Assembly (NCBI GenBank): GCA_023386365.1
Contig: JAEWJX010000094.1
Span: forward strand, 1 to 30,954
Direction: 5' to 3'
DNA: 30,954 nt
DNA from: Actinomycetes bacterium
Lineage (GTDB): Bacteria > Actinomycetota > Actinomycetes > Actinomycetales > Microbacteriaceae
The notes under the pieces are model-generated. The model had not been told where the DNA came from and made no database searches. It saw only the letters and a program-made list of their open reading frames with translations. Positions 15,450 through 23,402 of this stretch are shown in pieces (within the stretch, counting starts at the first letter, position 1; each line of letters opens with the position of its first letter). The translations under genes and the position numbers were made by a program.

Positions 15450-16333
15450 TGCCTCGCGACGCCGCCGGTCACCTCGTCGCCGGGAGGGTGTCCCCCGCAC
15501 GTCCCGTGCCCGCTTCCATCCCGCGCCCTGAGTACGTCGGTCGACCCGGCCCTCGACCGTTCACCGGCTCTGACATCTACACGCCGTCGGAGATCGAACG
15601 CATCCGCACCAGCGGCCGTATCGCGGCGCAGGCCGTGGAGGCTGTCGGCGCCGCGATCCGTCCTGGTATCACCACCGACGAACTCGACGTGATCGCGCAC
15701 GACTTCCTCGTCGCCCACGACGCGTACCCGTCGACCCTTGGCTACCGCGGCTACCCGAAGTCGTCATGCACGTCGCTCAACGAGGTGATCTGCCACGGCA
15801 TCCCCGATGACACCGTGCTCCAGGACGGCGACCTCCTCAACATCGACATCACCGCGTACCACGACGGGATGCATGGCGACCTGAACAAGACGTTCCTGGT
15901 GGGCGATGCGGCACCGGCGACCCACGAACTCGTCGAACGCACTCGTGAGGCGCTCGCGCGCGGCATCAAGGCGGTGGCCCCCGGTCGTCAGGTCAACATC
16001 ATTGGGCGAGCGATCGAAAGCTACGCCCGCCGATTCGGCTACGGCGTCGTGCGTGACTACACCGGACACGGCGTGGGCAGCGCGTTCCACACCGGACTCA
16101 TCGTTCCCCACTACGACGCCGCCCCCCTCTACGACACGGTCATGGAGGTGGGCATGGTCTTCACGATCGAACCGATGCTCACCCTCGGCACCCCCGAATC
16201 CCCCGGGACAATCGAGTGGGACGAGTGGCTGGACGAATGGACGATCACCACCCGTGATCGATCGTTGACGGCCCAGTTCGAGCACACTCTCGTGGTGACC
16301 GAGAGTGGCGCCGACATCCTCACACTCCCCTAA
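15449..16333 (+). CDS. map: Methionine aminopeptidase, type I
   Basis: Removes the initiator methionine from nascent proteins; cytosolic, ribosome-associated. 294 residues. The five metal ligands are present: Asp133 (NIDITAYHDG), Asp144 (HGDLNKTF), His207 (TGHGVGSAFH), Glu241 (FTIEPML) and Glu278 (QFEHTLVV). An N-terminal extension of about 40 residues contains PRPEYVGRP, the Pro-rich segment found in the longer actinobacterial form. No Shine-Dalgarno sequence; TAGTCT lies 7 bases before the ATG. ppgK follows after 16 bases. Confidence 0.95.
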   Translation: MPRDAAGHLVAGRVSPARPVPASIPRPEYVGRPGPRPFTGSDIYTPSEIERIRTSGRIAAQAVEAVGAAIRPGITTDELDVIAHDFLVAHDAYPSTLGYRGYPKSSCTSLNEVICHGIPDDTVLQDGDLLNIDITAYHDGMHGDLNKTFLVGDAAPATHELVERTREALARGIKAVAPGRQVNIIGRAIESYARRFGYGVVRDYTGHGVGSAFHTGLIVPHYDAAPLYDTVMEVGMVFTIEPMLTLGTPESPGTIEWDEWLDEWTITTRDRSLTAQFEHTLVVTESGADILTLP

Positions 16334-16349
16334 CCCCTCAAGGAGAACA

Positions 16350-17108
16350 ATGAGCAGCCTCGCCGTCGGCATCGACATCGGAGGAACCGGAATCAAGGGC
16401 GCCCTCGTCGACGTGAAGCACGGCGAGTTGGTCGGCGAACGCGTCAAGGTCCCGACGCCCGACGGCGGCGACCCGGATGCGGTCCTCGCCGCGGTCGCCG
16501 AGATGGTCGCCGAGATGGGCAAGGAGGCGAACGGCGTCCCGGTGGGTGTCTGCTTCCCGGCGATCGTGCATCACGGACGCACCATGTCGGCCGCGAACGT
16601 CTCGAAGCGTTGGATCGGCCTCGAGGCGGAGCAACTGTTCGAAGCCGCCCTCGACCGCGGTATCCACTTCGTCAACGACGCGGATGCGGCCGGTGTCGCC
16701 GAGGTGAAGTTCGGTGCCGCGAAGGATGTCGACGGTCTTGTGATCGTGACGACGCTCGGCACGGGCATCGGCAGTGCGTTCCTCTACGACGGGGTCCTGA
16801 TCCCTAACTCCGAGCTCGGGCATATGCAGATCTCCGGCCGCGACGCCGAGCATCTGGCCGCCTACTCCGTGAAGGAACGCGAGGAACTCGACTGGTCGAC
16901 GTGGGCCGAGCGGCTACAGACCTTCTACAGCACGGTCGAGTTCCTCTTCTCCCCCGACCTGTTCATCGTTGGCGGAGGCGTCTCGAAGAACCACGAGGAG
17001 TTCCTGCCGTTGCTGCAGTTGGCGACGCCCATCGTGCCCGCCGAGCTGCGCAACAACGCCGGCATTCTCGGAGCCGCATGGCTCGCCGACCGGCACTCGG
17101 CCAGGTGA
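16350..17108 (+). CDS. ppgK: Polyphosphate glucokinase
   Basis: Phosphorylates glucose to glucose-6-phosphate with polyphosphate and/or ATP, cytosolic; a ROK-type kinase typical of Actinobacteria. 252 residues. The phosphate-1 loop GIDIGGTGIKG is at the N-terminus. NDADAAGVAE carries the catalytic Asp, then TLGTGIGSAF (phosphate-2 region) and ELGHMQI. The C-terminus has FIVGGGVSKNHEEF. Polyphosphate use is inferred from overall similarity to the PPGK group (compact size, PAIVHHGRT region). The start ATG 16350 has AAGGAG 6 bases upstream. Confidence 0.9.
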   Translation: MSSLAVGIDIGGTGIKGALVDVKHGELVGERVKVPTPDGGDPDAVLAAVAEMVAEMGKEANGVPVGVCFPAIVHHGRTMSAANVSKRWIGLEAEQLFEAALDRGIHFVNDADAAGVAEVKFGAAKDVDGLVIVTTLGTGIGSAFLYDGVLIPNSELGHMQISGRDAEHLAAYSVKEREELDWSTWAERLQTFYSTVEFLFSPDLFIVGGGVSKNHEEFLPLLQLATPIVPAELRNNAGILGAAWLADRHSAR

Positions 17109-17112
17109 GAAA

Positions 17113-17134
17113 AGATTTCAGTTCGGTGAAATCT
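17113..17134. repeat. Perfect AT-rich palindrome between ppgK and the cold-shock gene
   Basis: AGATTTCA (17113-17120) and TGAAATCT (17127-17134) are exact complements around a 6-base spacer, GTTCGG. In this GC-rich region the AT-rich symmetry stands out. It lies just upstream of the probable cold-shock promoter, so it could be an operator, or a hairpin after ppgK. There is no T-tract. Confidence 0.45.
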
Positions 17135-17145
17135 GGCGCCATACC

Positions 17146-17200
17146 TTGCCGATCCGTGGCGGGTGTGCGTTAGGTTGAGCAAGCACCCCCGGCTTGGGGG
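17146..17200 (+). promoter_or_regulatory. Probable cold-shock gene promoter and structured 5' leader
   Basis: TTGCCG (17146-17151) and TAGGTT (17171-17176) resemble -35 and -10 boxes, although the 19-base spacing is wide. The transcript would have a leader of about 45 bases that begins with the hairpin CCCCC (17186-17190)/GGGGG (17196-17200). Structured leaders are usual for cold-shock genes. Confidence 0.4.
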
Positions 17201-17227
17201 CGCGCGCATTACGAAGAAAGCAGTCAC

Positions 17228-17431
17228 ATGCCCACTGGAACCGTGAAGTGGTTCAACGCCGAAAAGGGATTCGGCTTCATCACCCCCGACGACGGCGCAC
17301 AGGACGTGTTCGCCCACTACTCGGCGATCGACTCCGGCGGCTACCGCACCCTCGAAGAGGGCCAGCGCGTCGAGTTCGAGGTCACCCAGGGTCAGAAGGG
17401 CCCGCAGGCCGCGAACATCCGCATCGCCTAA
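17228..17431 (+). CDS. Cold-shock domain protein (CspA family)
   Basis: 67-residue single-stranded nucleic-acid binding OB-fold protein, thought to melt RNA structure. RNP1 is KGFGFI and RNP2 is DVFAHYS; the first strand is TGTVKWFNAEKG. Length and composition are those of a single-domain Csp. The ATG at 17228 has GAAGAAAG about 7 bases upstream as a ribosome site. Preceded by a structured leader and followed by a strong terminator, so it is its own transcription unit. Confidence 0.95.
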   Translation: MPTGTVKWFNAEKGFGFITPDDGAQDVFAHYSAIDSGGYRTLEEGQRVEFEVTQGQKGPQAANIRIA

Positions 17432-17440
17432 ATAGATACA

Positions 17441-17474
17441 ACGAAGGCGCCTCCGATGTCGGGGGCGCCTTCGT
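17441..17474. terminator. Strong hairpin terminator between the csp gene and rnpB
   Basis: ACGAAGGCGCC (17441-17451) and GGCGCCTTCGT (17464-17474) form an 11-base perfect stem with a further partly paired loop. CGTTTCC follows on plus. The csp gene ends at 17431 and rnpB converges from the other side, so this hairpin probably serves both directions. Confidence 0.75.
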
Positions 17475-17489
17475 CGTTTCCGACTGAGG

Positions 17490-17866
17490 AACGGGCCGGC
17501 CGATACGCCGGGTTCTGTCAGCACTTCCGTGCCGGACGGCCATCTCTCTCGGGACTACGTTGCCGCAGCCCTCTTGCGGTCTACCCGACACCTCGGCGAG
17601 CAGCCTCATCGGTGTCTGTCTGACCTTGCTCCGGGCGAGGTTTACCCAGCGAGCCCGATCACTCGGGCCCCTGGTGGTCTCTTACACCACCGTTTCACCC
17701 TTACCCCGGTCGCACCCGAAGGTGCGGACCGTGGCGGTCTGCTCTCTGTTGCACTTTCTCGCGGATTGCTCCGGGTGGGTGTTACCCACCGCCCTGCTCT
17801 GTGGAGCCCGGACGTTCCTCGGCGCGTGCCCGGAGGCTCGCGACGCGACCGCCTGGCCGACCCGTT
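17490..17866 (-). ncRNA. rnpB: RNase P RNA, bacterial type A
   Basis: Catalytic RNA that matures tRNA 5' ends. On minus it contains the conserved block GAGGAACGTCCGGGCTCCAC, then AGAGCAGG, the GGTAAGGGTGAAACGGTG and GTAAGAGACCACCAG blocks, and near the 3' end GACAGAACCCGGC, which pairs in P4. The ends were set by a 12-base P1 helix between AACGGGTCGGCC (5', from 17866) and GGCCGGCCCGTT (3', to 17490), with one G-U wobble. Length is about 377 bases. A -10-like TATCCT lies at 17880-17875, about 8 bases before the 5' end. Ends may be off by a few bases. Confidence 0.95.
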
Positions 17867-17883
17867 CGAAGCTCAGGATACCG

Positions 17884-18624
17884 TCAGAGGCCGGACTCGG
17901 CCGTCCGCACGAGCACCGCGCTGGAGTCCGGGCAGAGCAGCACGTCGTCGGGCGCCGCGGCGCGGATGGCGTTCAGGTCGGTCGCGTTGAGTGCGACGCC
18001 GCTCGCACTCGACACACCCCCACGCAGGTGCGAGGCGCCCACGCCGTAGCGTGCACGCTGCTTCTCGTACAGCGCCAGCAGTTCGGCGGGCACCTTGCCG
18101 GCCACCGTCGACCGGTTGGCCGAGATGTGGGTGCGATCCTGCTCGAAGGATGCGAGCGCGGCGTCGCGCGCGGCGACGGTCTCGTCGGTTCGCGCGCCGA
18201 GACTCCCAAGCGCTTCACGTGTTCCGGCGAGATCTTCTTCGTGACCCTCGACGCGCTCCATGACGGCGAGCTCGATCTCCTCCAACTCGTCACGGCGGCG
18301 CGCGAGTGCGGCCAGTTCCTGCTCCAGCGCCTGCACGTCCTTCACCGACGAGCTGTTCTGCAGGCGGTCGCGATCCCGTTCGATGCGCGCCTCGACGACC
18401 GCGACATCCGATTCAACTCGACCCAGTTCGGACTTCGCGTCCTCCCATACGCCGGTCTGCTCGGCGAGCGTGCGACGCAACGTCTCCCCCTCGGCCGCCA
18501 GCGCGGCGACTGCGGCTGTCTCGGGCAGGTTGCGGACGCGGTGTTCCAACTGCTGCAGGCGGGTGTCGAACTCCTGCAGTTCCAGCAGCAGTGCCTGGTC
18601 TTCGGGTGCGGCCTTCAGGCCCAT
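17884..18624 (-). CDS. Coiled-coil protein of the CT398/C4-zinc-ribbon family with degenerate ribbon
   Basis: 246 residues. Residues about 10-180 are almost entirely heptad-rich helix (for example FDTRLQQLEHRVRNL, VQALEQELAALARRRDELEEIELAVMERV), a long antiparallel coiled coil. The C-terminus, GVSSASGVALNATDLNAIRAA...VLLCPDSSAVLVRTAESGL, aligns in spelling with the family zinc ribbon, in which CxxC pairs occur before LN..E/DLN and in CxxCGRILVR. Here only one cysteine remains, so zinc binding is probably lost. Function is unknown in the family; it is often next to NIF3 and rnpB in Actinobacteria, as here. The start ATG 18624 lies 34 bases after the NIF3 gene, likely one operon. Confidence 0.85.
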   Translation of the reverse strand: MGLKAAPEDQALLLELQEFDTRLQQLEHRVRNLPETAAVAALAAEGETLRRTLAEQTGVWEDAKSELGRVESDVAVVEARIERDRDRLQNSSSVKDVQALEQELAALARRRDELEEIELAVMERVEGHEEDLAGTREALGSLGARTDETVAARDAALASFEQDRTHISANRSTVAGKVPAELLALYEKQRARYGVGASHLRGGVSSASGVALNATDLNAIRAAAPDDVLLCPDSSAVLVRTAESGL

Positions 18625-18658
18625 GTGCGTTCCGTTCTCTCGGCGGCGTGAGCCGTGT

Positions 18659-19477
18659 TCAGACGAGGGCGAAGTCCCACGGGTCGGTGCGCAGCTCGCT
18701 CACCGTGACCGTGACCTCGGGAAGGGCGGCGCGGAGCGCCTCGGCGGCGACATCGAGCCACAACCACTCCGCAGCCCAATGGGAGATGTCGAGCAGCGCG
18801 GGCCCGCGACGGAGCCGCGCGTTCTCCCGTGCCTCGGACGCCGGATGGTGGCGCAGGTCGCTGGTGATGTAGACGTCGGCCGCCTGCACCGCGGGGTGTG
18901 TGAGCAGCGAATCGCCGGCACCGGCGCACAGAGCGACGTGACGCACCGGTGTCGTGAAGTCGCCGGCGCCGCGGATGCCCTGCGCCGTCGCGGGGAGGAC
19001 GTCGGCGAGTCGACGCGCGAGATCACCGAGGGCGATGGGTTCGTCCAGATCGCCGACGCGCCCCAACCCCAAGGTCGGGTCGGTGGTCGAGGAGACCAGC
19101 GGACGCGGATCACGCAGTCCCAAACGCTGCGCGAGAACCGCAGAGGTGCCGTCCGCGACGACATCTGCGTTCGTGTGCGCAGCGATGAGAGCCACATCGC
19201 CGCGAATCAACCGCGCGACGACAGCGCCCTTGTAGCCGTCCTCCGCGATACTCGTCACTCCGCGCAGCAGCAGCGGATGATGCACCAGCAGCAATTGGGC
19301 ACCGACGTCGATCGCCTCCGCGGCGGTGTCGAGCACGGCATCGACGGCGAGATGGATCGCGGACACCTCGGCGTCGGGGTCGCCGACGATCAGTCCCGGC
19401 GCATCCCAGCCCTCGGCGCCGCCGAGCGGCCAAAGCGTGTGCGCGACCTCGGTCACGCGGGCAAGTGTGGGCGGCAC
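18659..19477 (-). CDS. NIF3-family (Nif3-like dinuclear metal center) protein
   Basis: 272 residues. Metal-site motifs are LLLVHHPLLLRG near residue 65, IAAHTNAD near residue 100 and the C-terminal DISHWAAEWLWLD, the His/Glu set of the NIF3 dinuclear centre. VALCAGAGDSLL and ADVYITSDLRHH are also typical. Members are called GTP cyclohydrolase 1 type 2 homologues, but the reaction in this group is not settled. The start is GTG 19477 with TAGACT 6 bases before it; it lies 4 bases after the stop of the permease gene. Operon with the coiled-coil protein downstream. Confidence 0.9.
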   Translation of the reverse strand: MPPTLARVTEVAHTLWPLGGAEGWDAPGLIVGDPDAEVSAIHLAVDAVLDTAAEAIDVGAQLLLVHHPLLLRGVTSIAEDGYKGAVVARLIRGDVALIAAHTNADVVADGTSAVLAQRLGLRDPRPLVSSTTDPTLGLGRVGDLDEPIALGDLARRLADVLPATAQGIRGAGDFTTPVRHVALCAGAGDSLLTHPAVQAADVYITSDLRHHPASEARENARLRRGPALLDISHWAAEWLWLDVAAEALRAALPEVTVTVSELRTDPWDFALV

Positions 19478-19481
19478 GTCC

Positions 19482-22313
19482 TCAGTCTACGAGCGCGTCC
19501 ACGGCGGGCATTCCACCGGTGGGCGCCTCGAGGGTCTGCTCCTGCCTCCGGATCGCGGGGATCCCGGCGACCAGGGGAAGCAGCAGGCCGAGAAGCAACG
19601 CCACCAGCACGCCGACATCGCTCGCGAGCCATGCGTCTCCCGGTGCCACCCCGAGGACCCGGAACAGGTACCCCTGCCAGTCGAGCCCGGCGAGCTGTGC
19701 CGAGGTGAAACCGAGGCCCACCACCGAGATCAGGACCAGACCGACGAGGTTCACCCACCGCACCGCCGGGTACGCCCCGCCCGGGGCGAGAAGGGACGGT
19801 GCGTGGAAACGCCGCAGACGGATCATCATCTCGCTGGCGAAGATGCCCGCCCAGGCGGCCACGGGCACCGCGACGGTGGTCGCGACATCCTGGACCACGG
19901 AACGGGTGTCGGCACCCAGCGCCAGCAGCGCCACCCCGACGAGCGCGACGAGCACCGCCGCGACGAGCGTGGAGAGGGGCCGGGAGATCCGCAGTCCACT
20001 CGATGCGACCGCGAGGCCACCGGAGTACACAGTGATGATCGCACCCGACAGGAGTCCGAACGCGGTCACCGCCAGCAGCGGAAGGATGAACCAGCTCGGG
20101 ACGATGGTCGTGATGGCCGTCAGGGGCCGCTCGGCCAGTTGCGTGGCGAACTCCGGGTCGGATGCGGCCAGCAGCGCCCCCCACGCGAGGATCAGCAGAG
20201 TCGGGACGATCACGCCGAAGCTCCCCCAGAGCATGTTGGCGGCGCCCGAGCCTCCAGAACTCTGGTAGCGCGCGAGGTCGGAACTCGACTGGGCCCACGC
20301 GAGCCCGACGACGCTGAACACGACCACCGCACCGCCGATCGCCAGCACCCACGACCCGTCGTCCGCGGTGAGTGCGGCGGCGATGTCGACGTGGCCGGCG
20401 GTCAACACGATGGTGATCACGAGCAGGAGCGTCGAGAGGATGCCCAGGACGCGCTGTACGCGATACAGCAGCCCGAACCCGACGATCGCCACCACACCGG
20501 CGAGAACGGCGCCGACGACCAGCGCGAGGACAGCCGGAAGTGCGAACGCACCCGATTCCGAGCCCATCAGCGCCGCGGTCGAGACGGCGAGCAACCACAG
20601 GAGCACACCGCCCCACAGGGCGCGGCCCACGATCGCGAGAATCGCGGGCAGAACATTGCCGACCAGGCCGAAACTCGCACGCGACACGACCATCGTCGGC
20701 TGACCGCTCCACTTGCCCGCCAGCGTGCCGAGCCCGAGGGGCAGAGCTGAGAGGGCCACCCCCGCGACGATCGCCACCAGAGTCTGCCGGAGGCTCATGC
20801 CGAGCCCGAAGAGTGTGGCACCCACGGCGACCATGACGAACGACGAGTTGGCGGCGAACCAGAGCCAGAACATCCGCGCGGCATGACCGGCGCGTAGCTC
20901 CGCGGCGGTCGGTTCGAGCGACGCCTTCTCCACGACGAACGGCTCCGGATCGGCGAGCACCGGCTCGGCGCCATCCGTCGCCGCGACCGCGACCGCCGCG
21001 GATGCGACCGCAACCGGCGCGGGCGGAACGTCGGCGATGCCGGTGTCGTCGACCGCGATGGGTGCCGCGAGATCGGCACGGTCGAGGTCGTCGATTCCCT
21101 CCACATCCGGATCGACGACCTCCGGGCCCACGATGAGGGCTTCGAAGGGCGGCGGCGGCGCGAGCGGTGTCGCCGCGACGACCGGAGGTGGCGCGTCGGC
21201 GAAGTCCGGCGGCGCCGCCTCGGCGGGAACACCGACGGGGGGTGGCAGCGTCGACGGATCGATGGCGTCCGCCGGATCGGGCTCGGCGATGGGCGGCGGC
21301 GTCAGAAGCGCCGCGTCGAAAGGCTCCACAGAGACGGGAGGCTCCACCAACGGGGGCGGTGTGAAGCTCGGCGGCGGCGCCGACATCCACGGCTGCGGCT
21401 CCGGCCCTTCCGGCACGAGGCCCTCGTTCTCCGGGTCGGGCGCGGGCGTCCAGCCGGGCTGTGCGACCGGTGCATCGACGATCGGTTCCGCGACCGGCGG
21501 ATCCTCCGCGCCGAATTCTGCGGCCGACGGCTCGGGAACCACCTCTGCAGGAGCTGCGAACGAATCGGGACCGGGCTGCGCAAAACCCACGGCGGCCGGT
21601 GCGGCGCCGAACGCCGCATCGATGCCCGCGGGTGGCTCGTCGGCCGGGTCCACCGGATCGAGTCCCTGTCGCCGCCTAAGCTCGTTCTCCAACAGCAGGA
21701 TGGCATCGAGGGTGGAACCCGCGGCCGCCTCGCTCTCCACGGTGCGGCTCAACTCGTCGTCCGCGTCGCCGATCGGCGCCGCGACCACGGGCGGAGGCTC
21801 ATACGCGGGGGGCGGCTCGTACGCGGGCGGCGCCACGTATGCGGGCGTCGCGTCGAAGACCGGAGGCGGTACGTACGCGTCGGGTCGGTACTCGGGCACC
21901 GGCTCGATGGTCGGAGGCTCGGGGTCCGCGGCGATCACGTCGGGGGCGATGTACTCCGTCGGCGGCGGTGGCGGCGGCACGGGGACCGGCGGCAGCACGA
22001 TCTGCTCGTCGACGACGGTCTCCGCTGCGGGCGCGGCATCCTCGGCCGGCGGCGGCACGTCGTCCTGCACTTCGCTCGGGTCCGGGCGGAACACCGGGTC
22101 CGAGTTGATCACCGGGATGGTGATCGGTCCCGTGTACATCGCCGTCTGGGCGGCCAGAGCGGTCGCGAGGTCGTCGTCATCCACGGCCGTGTCGGCGCCG
22201 AACGGCGGCGGGTAGGCGGCGTAGCCGAACGGCGACACGCTCGGCTTCGCGGCGGTCGGGTCGTCCTCGTCTGCAGACGAGCGCCCGTCATCGCCCGGTG
22301 GAACCTCCGTCAT
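19482..22313 (-). CDS. NCS1-type (purine/cytosine permease-like) transporter with about 470-residue disordered N-terminus
   Basis: 943 residues, about twice the usual NCS1 length. The C-terminal half (from about residue 475) is a polytopic membrane domain with roughly twelve segments. It shows NCS1-like spelling: FWLWFAANSSFVMVAVGATLFGLGMSL, GKWSGQPTMVVSRASFGLVGNVLPA and SSDLARYQ. The N-terminal half is rich in Pro, Ala, Asp and Glu with short repeats (AYEPPPAYEPPP, PPPPPT) and no cysteine. One helical patch, LDAILLLENELRRRQGL, lies near residues 202-218. Start ATG 22313 overlaps the EamA stop (ATGA), and a TAGACT box lies 7 bases upstream. Substrate unknown; the tail should be cytosolic. Confidence 0.8.
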   Translation of the reverse strand: MTEVPPGDDGRSSADEDDPTAAKPSVSPFGYAAYPPPFGADTAVDDDDLATALAAQTAMYTGPITIPVINSDPVFRPDPSEVQDDVPPPAEDAAPAAETVVDEQIVLPPVPVPPPPPPTEYIAPDVIAADPEPPTIEPVPEYRPDAYVPPPVFDATPAYVAPPAYEPPPAYEPPPVVAAPIGDADDELSRTVESEAAAGSTLDAILLLENELRRRQGLDPVDPADEPPAGIDAAFGAAPAAVGFAQPGPDSFAAPAEVVPEPSAAEFGAEDPPVAEPIVDAPVAQPGWTPAPDPENEGLVPEGPEPQPWMSAPPPSFTPPPLVEPPVSVEPFDAALLTPPPIAEPDPADAIDPSTLPPPVGVPAEAAPPDFADAPPPVVAATPLAPPPPFEALIVGPEVVDPDVEGIDDLDRADLAAPIAVDDTGIADVPPAPVAVASAAVAVAATDGAEPVLADPEPFVVEKASLEPTAAELRAGHAARMFWLWFAANSSFVMVAVGATLFGLGMSLRQTLVAIVAGVALSALPLGLGTLAGKWSGQPTMVVSRASFGLVGNVLPAILAIVGRALWGGVLLWLLAVSTAALMGSESGAFALPAVLALVVGAVLAGVVAIVGFGLLYRVQRVLGILSTLLLVITIVLTAGHVDIAAALTADDGSWVLAIGGAVVVFSVVGLAWAQSSSDLARYQSSGGSGAANMLWGSFGVIVPTLLILAWGALLAASDPEFATQLAERPLTAITTIVPSWFILPLLAVTAFGLLSGAIITVYSGGLAVASSGLRISRPLSTLVAAVLVALVGVALLALGADTRSVVQDVATTVAVPVAAWAGIFASEMMIRLRRFHAPSLLAPGGAYPAVRWVNLVGLVLISVVGLGFTSAQLAGLDWQGYLFRVLGVAPGDAWLASDVGVLVALLLGLLLPLVAGIPAIRRQEQTLEAPTGGMPAVDALVD

Positions 22314-23227
22314 GGCTCGGAGTCTAGGGGTGCTCGCGTCTGGATCCGGGGAGGACGGGCCGTCACGAGCACGACGATTCCAGCCATGATGACGCCAATC
22401 CCGATCCAGGCGATCGGCTCCAGACGCTCACCCACCACCGCGACCGCGAGGACGGTGGCGGCGATCGGCTCGATCAGCGCGACCGTGGTCACCGTCGACG
22501 AGCGCAAGGAGCGCAGAGCCACCCCGACCAACAGGTAGGCGAGGAACATCGGCCCCAGCGCGAGGTAGGCCGCAAGACCGACGGAGGTCGGGTCGGCCAG
22601 AATCGGCCCGCCCGTCGCCACCAGCACCGGAAGAAGGAGCAGCGCGCCGCATCCGAACATCGCCCCCATCACCCCGCGCGACGGGTGACCGAATCCGATC
22701 GCCCGCGACGACGCGTACGTGTACAGGCCGTAGGCGACACCGGCCAGCAGGCCCAGCAGCACGCCCGCGACGATGTCGTTTCCGCCGTCATCCGCGTGCC
22801 GACCGAACGACAGCAGTGCGACCCCGGCCACCGCCAGCGCCGTCGACACCGCCCACCGTCGAGACAGCGGCTGCCGCTCGAACAACCACTCGCACAGGGC
22901 CGTCACCACCGGTCCCGTCCCCAGCGCCACCACGTTGCCGATCGCGACGCCGGCGAGTTCCATCCCCGAGTAGAAGGCCAGTGGATAGATGAACACCCCC
23001 ACCGCGCCGACGATCACCCAGCGTCGGGCTCGGGGCTCCCGGAGAACGCCCACGCTCAGCCGGGGAGCCGTGGCGAACAGCAGCAACCCGCCGGCGCCCA
23101 TCGTCACCGCCCCGATGGCGATCGGCGTCACCTCGTCTGGGAAGAAGGTGGCTACCGTTCCGGTGGTCCCCCAGAGCAGGGCGGCGAAAACGACGGCTGA
23201 AACCGCTCCCCCGCGCCCCACCGTCAT
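22310..23227 (-). CDS. EamA/DMT-family transporter
   Basis: 305 residues with about ten hydrophobic helices, split into two EamA halves. The first opens with AVVFAALLWGTTGTVATFF and includes the glycine-rich YSGMELAGVAIGNVVALGTGPV. The second ends with ALIEPIAATVLAVAVVGERLEPIAWIGIGVIMAGIVV. This repeated E-P..A....GE pattern is the hallmark of the drug/metabolite exporters. Substrate not predictable. The ATG at 23227 is directly preceded by CGGAGG, too close for a normal ribosome site, and by TAGGGT 6 bases upstream. It overlaps the permease by 4 bases. Confidence 0.88.
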   Translation of the reverse strand: MTVGRGGAVSAVVFAALLWGTTGTVATFFPDEVTPIAIGAVTMGAGGLLLFATAPRLSVGVLREPRARRWVIVGAVGVFIYPLAFYSGMELAGVAIGNVVALGTGPVVTALCEWLFERQPLSRRWAVSTALAVAGVALLSFGRHADDGGNDIVAGVLLGLLAGVAYGLYTYASSRAIGFGHPSRGVMGAMFGCGALLLLPVLVATGGPILADPTSVGLAAYLALGPMFLAYLLVGVALRSLRSSTVTTVALIEPIAATVLAVAVVGERLEPIAWIGIGVIMAGIVVLVTARPPRIQTRAPLDSEP

Positions 23228-23233
23228 CCTCCG

Positions 23234-23239
23234 ACCCTA
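23234..23239 (-). promoter_or_regulatory. Leaderless -10 box for the EamA transporter
   Basis: TAGGGT on minus, ending 6 bases before the ATG. The bases between (CGGAGG) abut the ATG, so they are unlikely to act as a Shine-Dalgarno site. Confidence 0.4.
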
Positions 23240-23289
23240 GAGGGGGCGACGGCACGGAACACGCTCGAGAGCGGTGAAGACCTGCGAGG

Positions 23290-23363
23290 TGGGCCCTGAG
23301 GGACTCGAACCCCCGACATCCACGGTGTAAACGTGGCGCTCTAACCAACTGAGCTAAGAGCCC
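23290..23363 (-). tRNA. tRNA-Val (anticodon UAC)
   Basis: A 74-base cloverleaf. Acceptor arm GGGCTCT/AGGGCCC (one G-U pair), D arm AGCTCAGTTGGTTAGAGC, anticodon stem CCACG/CGTGG around loop TTTACAC (anticodon TAC), T arm GGGGGTTCGAGTCCC, discriminator A. The genomic 3' sequence is CCT, so the CCA tail is added after transcription. TAGCAT on minus (23378-23373) is a good -10 box, 9 bases before the 5' end. Confidence 0.96.
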
Positions 23364-23390
23364 GCGCCCACGATGCTACCCGTCCGGGAA

Positions 23391-23396
23391 TAGGCT
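23391..23396 (+). promoter_or_regulatory. Leaderless -10 box for the 23403 membrane protein
   Basis: TAGGCT ends 6 bases before the GTG start at 23403. It lies in the 39-base gap shared with the divergent tRNA-Val promoter, whose -10 box is at 23378-23373. Confidence 0.45.
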
Positions 23397-23402
23397 CCGG
23401 AC

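Noticed and set aside
17560..18651. 363-codon plus-strand ORF across the RNase P RNA
   Set aside because: Runs through the rnpB core and antisense to the coiled-coil gene.
21780..21900. Short tandem repeats that could suggest a CRISPR or satellite
   Set aside because: They are codon-phase repeats encoding AYEPPP units inside the permease tail, without spacers.
21037..22215. Gly/Ser/Thr-rich 392-codon plus-strand ORF resembling a surface or PE-PGRS-like protein
   Set aside because: It is the antisense of the Pro/Ala/Glu-rich permease tail, which explains the repeats; no start signals.
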